Shown piece after piece: positions 53,719-64,000 of a DNA stretch of 64,000 nt (the first letter of the stretch is position 1; each line of letters opens with the position of its first letter). Both the position numbers and the translations under genes were made by a program. The notes below the pieces were generated by a model. The model worked only from the letters and a program-made list of their open reading frames with translations. It ran no database searches and was not told where the DNA came from. The DNA comes from Hyphomicrobiales bacterium. Lineage in GTDB: Bacteria; Pseudomonadota; Alphaproteobacteria; Rhizobiales; Rhizobiaceae. Location of the stretch: assembly GCA_900473795.1 (NCBI GenBank), contig UCMT01000025.1, positions 41,500 to 105,499 of the forward strand, given 5' to 3'.

Positions 53719-54615
53719 ATGTTCATTGGAATTGACTGGGGCGGCACGAAAATGGAAGTCATCGCGCTCGACCGCGATGGCACGACCAGGGCCCGGCACC
53801 GCATCGCCACGCCGACCAGCGGCTACGATGCCTGCATCCGCGCCGTGCAGGAGCTTGTCGCCACCGCCGAGCAGATGGCGGGCGAACAGGGGACGATCGG
53901 CATCGGTATTCCCGGAAGCCCCAATCCGCGCACCGGCATCGTGCGCAATTCCAATGCCGTGCTCTTGAACGGCCAGCCGCTCGGGCGCGATCTCCAGGCC
54001 GCGCTCGGCCGCGACGTGCGGCTTGCCAATGATGCCAATTGTCTTGCGGTGTCTGAAGCCGTGGATGGCGCCGGCAAGGATGCGCATACGGTTTTCGGCG
54101 TCATCGTCGGCACCGGCCACGGCGGCGGGCTTTCGATCGGCAAGCATGTGCATGCCGGCTATCAGGGCATCGCCGCTGAAATCGGCCACTATCCGCTGCC
54201 CTGGATGACGCCTGACGAGTATCCGGGCCACAAATGCTGGTGCGGCAAACATGGCTGCCTCGACATGTATGCCTGCGGCACCGGCGTCGAACTCGATTAC
54301 CGGACGACGACGGGCATCGACCGGCGCGGCCGCGACATCATCGCCGACAAGCGCAGCGGCGATCCGGCCGCCACCGCCGTGTACGAGCGCTTCGTCGACC
54401 GGCTCGCCCGCAGCCTCGCGCTGCTCACCAACATCGTCGACCCCGATGTCTTCGTGCTCGGCGGCGGCATGTCGAATGTCGACGAGATCTATGACGAATT
54501 GCCGGATCTGATCGTCAAATATATTTTCGGCGACAGTTTCGAAACGCCGATCCGCAAGGCGGTGCATGGCGACAGTTCCGGCGTACGCGGGGCCGCCTGG
54601 CTCTGGAAAGACTAA
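53719..54615 (+). CDS. ROK family sugar kinase
   Basis: A 298-residue cytoplasmic ROK kinase, probably for fructose, mannose or an N-acetylhexosamine. Seen: IGIDWGGTKMEVIALD (phosphate-1 loop), VRLANDANCLAVSEAVDGAG with the catalytic Asp, VIVGTGHGGG, and the zinc site GHKCWCGKHGCLDMYACGTG. The ATG at 53719 opens MFIGIDWGG directly. It heads a set with a UPF0303 protein (20 bp gap) and an AGE epimerase gene, which suggests epimerise-and-phosphorylate use of a hexose; that link is inference. Confidence 0.9.
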   Translation: MFIGIDWGGTKMEVIALDRDGTTRARHRIATPTSGYDACIRAVQELVATAEQMAGEQGTIGIGIPGSPNPRTGIVRNSNAVLLNGQPLGRDLQAALGRDVRLANDANCLAVSEAVDGAGKDAHTVFGVIVGTGHGGGLSIGKHVHAGYQGIAAEIGHYPLPWMTPDEYPGHKCWCGKHGCLDMYACGTGVELDYRTTTGIDRRGRDIIADKRSGDPAATAVYERFVDRLARSLALLTNIVDPDVFVLGGGMSNVDEIYDELPDLIVKYIFGDSFETPIRKAVHGDSSGVRGAAWLWKD

Positions 54616-54635
54616 AAAACAAGGGAGAAGGCGCT

Positions 54636-55130
54636 ATGAACGTCGACAAGGATCTCGAACGCATCGCGTTGCAGGAACAGGAACTGCAGTTCGACAGTTT
54701 CAGCCTGGAAACGGGCTGGAAACTCGGCTCGCTGCTGCGGGATATGGCGGTGGAACGGAAGCTCGGCGTCGTGATCGACGTGACGCTGTTTTCGATGCCG
54801 GTCTTTTATGCGGCGCTGGAAGGATCGACGCCCGACAATCCGAACTGGGTGCGCCGCAAGCGCAGCTGCGTTTTCCGCTTTTTCAAAAGCAGCTACGCGA
54901 TCGGCCTGACGCTCGCCAAACAGGACAGCACGCTGCAGGCGAAGTTCGGCCTGCCGGACACCGAGTTTGCGCCGCATGGCGGCAGCTTCCCGATCGTCGT
55001 CAAGGGCACGGGGTGCATCGGCGCGGTCACTGTTTCCGGCCTGCCGCAGCGCGAGGATCACAACATGGTGGTCGAAGCGTTCGCCGATGTGCTCGGCAAG
55101 GATCTCGGCGCGCTGAAACTCGGCGCATAA
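54636..55130 (+). CDS. UPF0303 / heme-degrading-domain protein
   Basis: A 164-residue protein of the UPF0303 family, related to HbpS-like heme-binding proteins. Seen: a long first helix (ALQEQELQF), WKLGSLLRDMAVERK, VVIDVTLFSMPVFYAALEG, and the closing GCIGAVTVSGLPQREDHNMV with the conserved His. It is cytoplasmic. GGGAGAAGG lies before the ATG. It lies between the kinase and epimerase genes, probably one operon; why it belongs with sugar enzymes is unknown. Confidence 0.88.
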   Translation: MNVDKDLERIALQEQELQFDSFSLETGWKLGSLLRDMAVERKLGVVIDVTLFSMPVFYAALEGSTPDNPNWVRRKRSCVFRFFKSSYAIGLTLAKQDSTLQAKFGLPDTEFAPHGGSFPIVVKGTGCIGAVTVSGLPQREDHNMVVEAFADVLGKDLGALKLGA

Positions 55131-55149
55131 GAACGGACGGACAGTGACA

Positions 55150-56307
55150 ATGGATATTGCCGGCTTCTCTGCGAAACTGAACGACTGGCTTGCCAGTGCG
55201 GCGCTGCCGATCTGGCACGACAAGGGCTTCGACATGTCGAGCGGCGGTTTCGTCGAGACGATCGACATGACGGGCGAGCCGACGCGGGCGAACCGCCGGT
55301 CGCGCGTCCAGCCGCGCCAGGTCTATTGCTTTGCGGAAGCGGGCCGTCGCGGCTGGCCGGGAGACTGGCAAAGCGTGGCCAGGGGCGGCATTGCCTGTTT
55401 CGATCGGGTCTATCTGCAGCCGAGCGGCTTTTACGGCGCTCTCGCCGACGCGGACGGCAACCTGATCGACGCGTCGTTCGATCTCTACAATCAGGCCTTC
55501 GCCCTGTTGTCCTTTGCCTATCTCGCCCAGGTCTTTCCGGAGCGGAAGGCGGAGATGATCGAACGCAGCAATACATTGCTGCAAAAGCTCGAGGCCCATT
55601 ACAAGCACCCATCGGCCGGCTTCGAGGAAGACAATCCGCCGCGCCTGCCGCTCGGCTCCAACCCGCATATGCACCTGTTCGAGGCATGCCTGGCAAGCGA
55701 GGAGGTCGAAGGGTTCGACACGGTCGCGTGGACCAATCTTGCCGATGAGATTGCAGCGCTGTGCATGGGGCATTTCATCGACAGGGAAACCGGCGCGCTG
55801 CGCGAATTCTTCGATCAAGACTGGTCGCCGATGCCGGGCGACAAGGGCCGCATCGTCGAGCCGGGCCACCAGTTCGAATGGGCCTGGCTGCTTCTGCGCT
55901 GGGGCGAGCGGCGCGGCAATGCCGATGCGCTCGTCAAGGCGCGCCGCCTGTTCGAGATCGGCGAGCAATATGGCATTGCGCAGCCGCGCGACGTGGCCGT
56001 GATGACGCTTCTCGACGATTTCTCGGTGGCCGATCCGATCGCCCGGCTGTGGCCGCAAACGGAATGGCTGAAGGCCGCGATCCGCTTTGCGGCGCTGACG
56101 CAGGGTGAGGAACGCGAGCGCTATCTCCGCTCCTCCGTGCGCGCCGCATCGGCACTGCTGCGGTTTCTCGACACGCCGGTGCCCGGTTTGTGGCGCGACA
56201 AGCAAAAGGCCGACGGCAGCTTTGTCGACGAGCCGGCGCCCGCCAGCAGCTTCTATCACATCCTCTGCGCCATCTACGAAGTCGACGACTGCCTGAAACG
56301 GCTCTGA
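55150..56307 (+). CDS. AGE family epimerase/isomerase
   Basis: A 385-residue (alpha/alpha)6-barrel enzyme of the N-acylglucosamine 2-epimerase / mannose isomerase family. Seen: RSRVQPRQVYCFAEAGRRGW near the N-terminus, YNQAFALLSFAYLAQV, GSNPHMHLFEACLA with catalytic-region histidine, PGHQFEWAWLLLRW, and FYHILCAIYEVDD. The histidines in PHMHLFE and GHQFEW correspond to the active-site pair. The ATG at 55150 is preferred to a GTG two codons earlier. It probably interconverts a ketose and aldose for the ROK kinase. A terminator follows 25 bp later. Confidence 0.88.
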   Translation: MDIAGFSAKLNDWLASAALPIWHDKGFDMSSGGFVETIDMTGEPTRANRRSRVQPRQVYCFAEAGRRGWPGDWQSVARGGIACFDRVYLQPSGFYGALADADGNLIDASFDLYNQAFALLSFAYLAQVFPERKAEMIERSNTLLQKLEAHYKHPSAGFEEDNPPRLPLGSNPHMHLFEACLASEEVEGFDTVAWTNLADEIAALCMGHFIDRETGALREFFDQDWSPMPGDKGRIVEPGHQFEWAWLLLRWGERRGNADALVKARRLFEIGEQYGIAQPRDVAVMTLLDDFSVADPIARLWPQTEWLKAAIRFAALTQGEERERYLRSSVRAASALLRFLDTPVPGLWRDKQKADGSFVDEPAPASSFYHILCAIYEVDDCLKRL

Positions 56308-56332
56308 GGCAGCACCTGGATTGATCTCCTTA

Positions 56333-56366
56333 CCGGCCCGTTTCGACCGAGACGGGCCGGTTTCTT
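56333..56366 (+). terminator. Rho-independent terminator between the AGE gene and metH
   Basis: CCGGCCCGTTTC and GAGACGGGCCGG form a 12-bp stem with one G-U pair around GACC, followed by TTTCTTCTT. It ends the kinase-UPF0303-epimerase operon and separates it from metH. Confidence 0.88.
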
Positions 56367-56403
56367 CTTGCCCGTTCGCTTGATGACGGAAACGCATATA
56401 TTG

Positions 56404-56423
56404 ACATAAAGATATCTTTATGT
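56404..56423. promoter_or_regulatory. Perfect 20-bp palindrome in the metH promoter
   Basis: ACATAAAGATATCTTTATGT is fully self-complementary and lies 49 bp before the metH start. It overlaps a TTGACA-like -35 box at 56401-56406, so a bound protein would block the polymerase. An S-adenosylhomocysteine-responsive ArsR-type repressor (SahR) controlling methionine-cycle genes is the most likely candidate; that assignment is from general knowledge of the pathway and not from a matched consensus. Confidence 0.65.
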
Positions 56424-56471
56424 GAATTCTGTGTGCTACGTTATTGTCGTTTTCAGAACGGGAGATTTCCC

Positions 56472-60245
<3,774 letters not shown>

Positions 60246-60334
60246 GAGGTCTTTGAAGGAGTCGGTTGATGTGTTGGTGAGGTGAACGCTTCGCCGAACG
60301 GACGACCGAGATGCGGACAAAAGCCAGGCATCGC

Positions 60335-60517
60335 CTATTCGTATGCCCGGAGATCCCCATTCGTGCTGGATACCCAGTGGATCCAGACGGCGATACCGCG
60401 TTCCTTCAACGTCTCCATCACTTTGCGCGTCGGATGACCGGGTGTCATCACCCCCTGATAAATTTGATCATCCAGAATCCGGACGCTGTGGAGGTACAGC
60501 ATATCGAGGAATGACAT
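60335..60517 (-). CDS. Possible small hypothetical protein
   Basis: A 60-residue reading MSFLDMLYLHSVRILD... ending NGDLRAYE. It has a protein-like mix of residues and a short GGAG four bases before the ATG. No motif is recognised. The frame continues to 60646, but the added part is Arg/Thr-rich. It is convergent with metH. Whether it is expressed is unclear. Confidence 0.35.
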   Translation of the reverse strand: MSFLDMLYLHSVRILDDQIYQGVMTPGHPTRKVMETLKERGIAVWIHWVSSTNGDLRAYE

Positions 60518-60649
60518 TCGCTCCATACGACCGCAGATTTGACGCCAGGTTTGGATTGAGAAGCGCGCGTTGGTTCGTGTATTGGACCAATGTGTGTTCG
60601 GCATCGCGACATGGATTGATGCGCGGCCGCGAAGGAGTGCAACCAATTC

Positions 60650-60868
60650 ATGGCCGAAGACAAGCTAAATACGATCGCGCTTCTCAAAGCGATTGTAGAA
60701 AGTCCAAAACGTGACAACAGCGCCTATCATCAGGCCATCGCCGAGGCGCGTCAGGCCTTCGAAGGCGCAGAAATTGCTCTCGGCGGACCGGTCAAGGTAC
60801 GGACCAAAACCAAAATGAAGCGCAACGGCGAATATACCGTGAAATGGACGTTCAAACGTCTGACCTGA
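60650..60868 (+). CDS. Small basic hypothetical protein
   Basis: A 72-residue protein: a helical first half (LLKAIVESPKRDNSAYHQAIAE) and a basic second half ending GEYTVKWTFKRLT. GAAGGAG lies 12 nt before the ATG. The Lys/Arg-rich end might contact nucleic acid; no family is recognised. Confidence 0.5.
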   Translation: MAEDKLNTIALLKAIVESPKRDNSAYHQAIAEARQAFEGAEIALGGPVKVRTKTKMKRNGEYTVKWTFKRLT

Positions 60869-61380
60869 CAAAAATGGCGTTTCAGATTGCGCCGCTGTCT
60901 CAGTTTCCGGCGGCCGCATGGCGTCCGGGCTCAGTTTCCATCGGGATAAAATTCGTCCCCGTCCATCCCCGCGTCGAAACCGTGCCGCATAATGGCTGCG
61001 TTCCCATCGCCGGAGTGTTTCGCGAGACGGTCGCGGGCAGGTGGGAGCCGGCGCCCTGCGCTTGAAGCCGTAACGTGCGGCCGAGGCCAGGGTGATGCAA
61101 GCCGGGCGGTTCGCGCCGTCACAATGTCTCCCCGGGCTGCCAGGTCCGGTTTGGTTGAGCCATGCAAGCCGCTGTCAAGCGGTGCAGCGAGACAGGGTGC
61201 GCATTTCAAGGGGCCGGAAGCCCCGAAGAACGCCGAAGGCCACGCAAATGCGGAGCCGTCTGTTAAAATCTATCGAGGTTCCCTCCGACTGCTCGATTGA
61301 ACCGTGCCGGCCAACCGGCGCGGACGCTTCGGCGTGTTCTTTGAAAAATCACTTGGGCCAAGTATCAACCGCATCTGAGA
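60869..61380. other. Non-coding stretch without recognisable features
   Basis: About 510 bp between a small rightward gene and a leftward membrane-protein gene. ORFs here are short and Arg/Ala-rich, as chance frames are. One small hairpin, GGGGC-CGGAA-GCCCC near 61210, has no U tract. I see nothing that supports a gene or a known RNA. Confidence 0.4.
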
Positions 61381-62166
61381 TCAGTAGAAAGCACGTATGT
61401 ATTTCGCCCTGTCTACGGTGGGGACGTCCTCTACTGACAGCATCGATTTAAGTAGGGCGTGGCAATAGGCTTCTGGCGAGGAACCTTGATCGTTGAGGGA
61501 AGCGGCATCCGCTTCAGTCAATTGATGTCGCCCGCTTATAAGGACTTGTCCGAGCAAGTCTCTATCTGCACTCGTTTGCCGCGGCTTTGCTTTGCCGCTT
61601 TCGTATGCGGCGCCCATTCGTTCGAAAAAGGATTGCAGCAGACTATCGAAGGCAACCCCCTGCTTCTTGAAGTCCTGGTATTGGCCCAGATCAAAAGCCT
61701 TGCATGCCACTGGGTCTCGCGTGGAAAGCCACCTGATGATCTCAATGCGTGACTGCCACACACGAATGAGCAATTCGTCTTCCGCCTCCCGCACCGCAGG
61801 CACGCCATGCTCCTTGGACAGGGTCGTATATATGAGGCCTTCAGTATTCGTCCCCGGAGACGCCGTATCGTTTGCAAGGGCAACACGGAGTTTCTCGCGA
61901 TACTCGGGATGATCGTGGAAAAGCGGGGCAAAGAAGGCGTTTGCCTGAATGAGTTCAAGGGCTTGCTCGTAAGCGCCGTTGTCTCTCCGCCAACCGTCCA
62001 GCCCTTCGCCGGTTTCCCAAATCTGGATGAGGCTACTTATCGCTGTTGTCGCAAGTGCAGTACCAGCTATCAAAAAACAACCTCTCAGGAGGCGCTGGCG
62101 CTTTATGCGGTAAGCCAGAAATAAAATGGATGTTGCGATTGCCAGAGTTAAGAGAAGCGAGACCAT
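61381..62166 (-). CDS. Membrane-anchored hypothetical protein
   Basis: A 261-residue protein with two N-terminal membrane helices (VSLLLTLAIATSILFLAY and CFLIAGTALATTAISSLI) and a soluble, mostly helical C-terminal domain of about 200 residues rich in Glu/Arg. Its only cysteines outside the membrane are in PVACKAFD and AYCHALL. The ATG at 62166, after AGGT, puts the helices at the start; the frame runs on to 62286 but without sense. It lies downstream of the aldehyde dehydrogenase gene on the same strand. No family is recognised. Confidence 0.6.
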   Translation of the reverse strand: MVSLLLTLAIATSILFLAYRIKRQRLLRGCFLIAGTALATTAISSLIQIWETGEGLDGWRRDNGAYEQALELIQANAFFAPLFHDHPEYREKLRVALANDTASPGTNTEGLIYTTLSKEHGVPAVREAEDELLIRVWQSRIEIIRWLSTRDPVACKAFDLGQYQDFKKQGVAFDSLLQSFFERMGAAYESGKAKPRQTSADRDLLGQVLISGRHQLTEADAASLNDQGSSPEAYCHALLKSMLSVEDVPTVDRAKYIRAFY

Positions 62167-62251
62167 GAATCGACCTAAAACGCGAGCTATCCCAGCAAAT
62201 ACACCATTTGTTTTTTTATACGCGATACAATTTTCCCGTCCTGAAATCACC

Positions 62252-63730
62252 TCACCCCTTGATATACCACCCCCACGGCTCATCACTGTTGAACCGGGTG
62301 ATCTGCTTCGTCTCCAGATAGTTCGACAGTCCCCAGCGTCCCAATTCGCGGCCGATGCCGGATTGTTTGTAGCCGCCCCAGGGCGCTTCGGCGAAGGTCG
62401 GCTGCGAGCAGTTGACCCAGACGATGCCGGCGCGCAACGCCTCGGCCACGCGCTCGGCGCGCATCACGTCCTTCGACATGACGGCGGCGGCAAGGCCGAA
62501 GCGGCTGTCGTTGGCCATGCGGATGGCATCGTCCTCGTCCCTGAACGGCTTGACGCAGACGACAGGGCCGAAAATCTCCTCCTTCCAGACGTAGCTGTCC
62601 TCGCTGATGTCGGTGAGCACGGTCGGCTCGATGAAGTAGCCGCTGTTGAGACCGGCGGGGCGGCTGCCGCCAAAGGCAATCGTCGCACCGTCGATGCGGG
62701 CGCGCTCGATCGCCGAAACGATCTTGTCGTATTGTCCCCTGGAAACGATCGGGCCGAGCAGGGTGCCTTCGTCCATGCCGTTGCCGATCCTGATCTTCGC
62801 CGCTTCCTCGCATAGCCGCGAAACGACGGCGTCATAGATCCCTGCCTCCACCAGCACGCGCGAGGTTGCCGAGCAGACCTGGCCCTGGTTCCAGAAGATG
62901 CCGAACATGATCCACTCGACGGCCTTGTCGATGTCACTGTCGGCAAAGATGATGAAGGGCGATTTGCCGCCGAGTTCGAGGCTGACATTCTTGATGTCCT
63001 GCGCGCCGGCCATCATCACCTTGCGGCCTGTGGAGACCGAGCCGGTGAAGGCGAGCTTGTCGACCAGCGGATGTTCGGTCAGCGGCTCGCCGGCCTGCGG
63101 ACCGGTACCGGTGACGATGTTGAGCACACCGGCCGGCAGGTCGACGTCCTCGGCGATGACGCCCAGTTCGAGCGCGGTGAGCGGCGTCAACTCCGAGGGT
63201 TTCAGCACCATGGTGCAGCCGGCGGCAAGGGCGGGGGCCACCTTCCAGGCGACCATCAGCAGCGGATAGTTCCACGGGGTGATGGCGCCGACGACGCCCA
63301 ACGGTTCGCGCACCACCCGCGAGGAGAAACGCGGTTCGCTGAGCGGGATCGTTTCCTCGGGATTGTGATCGAGTTCCTCGGCAAGGCCGGCGTAATAGTT
63401 GAAGCAACCGACGACATCGTCGATGTCCCACAGCGCCTCGGGCAGCGGCTTGCCGTTGTCGGCGACTTCGAGCCTGGCGAGAAACTCCCGCTTCTCGGCA
63501 ATCTTTTTTGCGATGGCGCGCAGATAGGCGGCCCGCTCGGTCCCCGTGAAGTGCGGCCAGGGGCCGGAATCGAAGGCGTAGCGCGCGGCTTTCACGGCCT
63601 TGTCGATGTCGCCGCTGGTGCCGGCGGGAGCCTTGTGGATCACCGCTTCGGTCGCCGGATCGATGACGTCCAATGTCCCGCCCTTTTCAGGCCTTACCCA
63701 TTCACCGTCGATGTAAAGCCTGTCCTGCAT
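62252..63730 (-). CDS. Aldehyde dehydrogenase (betaine/aminoaldehyde type)
   Basis: A 492-residue NAD-dependent aldehyde dehydrogenase. Seen: GAITPWNYPLLMVAWKVAP, cofactor-binding FTGSVSTGRKVM, the catalytic glutamate in VSLELGGKSPFIIF, the catalytic cysteine in NQGQVCSATSRVLVE, and EEIFGPVVCVKPF. The NQGQVCSATSR block resembles betaine-aldehyde and aminoaldehyde dehydrogenases, including plant ones, so an osmoprotectant or polyamine aldehyde is a plausible substrate. The start MQDRLYIDGEWV is standard for the family. It follows the gene cut by the right edge after 13 bp and is probably co-transcribed with it. Confidence 0.9.
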   Translation of the reverse strand: MQDRLYIDGEWVRPEKGGTLDVIDPATEAVIHKAPAGTSGDIDKAVKAARYAFDSGPWPHFTGTERAAYLRAIAKKIAEKREFLARLEVADNGKPLPEALWDIDDVVGCFNYYAGLAEELDHNPEETIPLSEPRFSSRVVREPLGVVGAITPWNYPLLMVAWKVAPALAAGCTMVLKPSELTPLTALELGVIAEDVDLPAGVLNIVTGTGPQAGEPLTEHPLVDKLAFTGSVSTGRKVMMAGAQDIKNVSLELGGKSPFIIFADSDIDKAVEWIMFGIFWNQGQVCSATSRVLVEAGIYDAVVSRLCEEAAKIRIGNGMDEGTLLGPIVSRGQYDKIVSAIERARIDGATIAFGGSRPAGLNSGYFIEPTVLTDISEDSYVWKEEIFGPVVCVKPFRDEDDAIRMANDSRFGLAAAVMSKDVMRAERVAEALRAGIVWVNCSQPTFAEAPWGGYKQSGIGRELGRWGLSNYLETKQITRFNSDEPWGWYIKG

Positions 63731-63743
63731 GTCGCCGTCCCTT

Positions 63744-64000
63744 TTAGATCAGGTCGAGAATGGCCTTGGCTGCCACCGTGACGCCGGCGGCCTTCTTCAT
63801 CGCATCGGATTGGCCGGAGTTTATCGTTCGGCGCGGGATTGTCGAGGAGGCCGTGACGGCGGCAGCCAGGTCTTGGCCGGTCCAACGGCAGCCATCGATC
63901 CGGCGCCCGGCGCCGACATCCTGGAAGGTGCTTTCGGGGCGTATAAATGCCTCTCTTCCATTTTCGACCGAGAGGCGAGGATTTTGTCTGCTTGAAGCTG
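63744..64000 (-). CDS. Unidentified protein, C-terminal end (partial)
   Basis: The last 84 or so codons of a leftward gene whose start lies beyond the window. The readable end includes RRIDGCRWTGQDLAAAV and finishes KKAAGVTVAAKAILDLI before a TAA. The ending is helical and Ala-rich. I do not recognise the family from this fragment. Only 13 bp separate it from the aldehyde dehydrogenase, so the two probably share a transcript. Confidence 0.6.
   Translation of the reverse strand, partial: ASSRQNPRLSVENGREAFIRPESTFQDVGAGRRIDGCRWTGQDLAAAVTASSTIPRRTINSGQSDAMKKAAGVTVAAKAILDLI

Overview
The window reads as chromosome of a Rhizobiaceae-type alphaproteobacterium (Rhizobium, Agrobacterium or Ensifer relative). 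The GC-rich flanks carry a complete assimilatory nitrate locus of rhizobial layout with NasS/NasT control, a cobalamin-dependent methionine synthase, SfnB-type sulfur-scavenging flavoproteins and a rhizobial intergenic repeat. This is inferred from gene content; no rRNA or marker gene settles the species.

Layout. 1-6.5 kb: organosulfur-type locus with a divergent sugar-type ABC transporter (ATPase cut by the window edge, binding protein), two acyl-CoA-dehydrogenase-fold flavoproteins (one SfnB) and an FAD/NAD(P) protein. 6.6-7.6 kb: three small ORFs. 7.6-21.3 kb: nitrate assimilation, all leftward: nasT-nasS, then nrtA-nrtB-double ATPase-nirB-nirD-nasA-cysG. The gap before nrtA holds a sigma-54 promoter, an ANTAR-type hairpin and a large terminator followed by six U, the parts expected for NasS/NasT antitermination. 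21.5-27.3 kb: a small ORF, a KefB-like antiporter with a cyclic-nucleotide domain, a PLP sulfur-amino-acid enzyme, a GSCFA protein and a small ORF. 27.5-53.5 kb: a genomic island. 53.7-64 kb: ROK kinase, UPF0303 protein, AGE epimerase, metH, small ORFs, a membrane protein, an aldehyde dehydrogenase and a gene cut by the right edge.

The island is the notable part. It is a 25.9-kb insertion that splits a 77-nt tRNA-Arg(CCU) gene. The 3' portion lies at 27483-27537 and the 5' portion at 53472-53497, with the 4-bp GCTC present at both junctions; joined, the pieces fold as a perfect tRNA. Near the left end are an IS110 transposase with a structured leader (possible bridge RNA) and three genes matching the Gamma-Mobile-Trio recombination module (gmtY, gmtZ, gmtX). 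Immediately after gmtX the island carries its own complete tRNA-Arg(CCU), interrupted in the anticodon loop by a 222-nt group I intron. This could replace the tRNA gene that the insertion breaks.

The cargo is defence-like. One overlapping six-gene operon encodes a SNF2 helicase, a 60-aa protein, a Rad50/RloC-like zinc-hook ATPase with a C-terminal R-x5-H motif, an AIPR protein, a beta-class DNA methyltransferase and a type III Res subunit. Further right are two exported proteins, a metallophosphoesterase, a soluble FtsH-like AAA protease with a small partner, and a protein with two HTH-like repeats beside nested inverted repeats at the right end. The island is visibly richer in A+T than its flanks, consistent with recent transfer.
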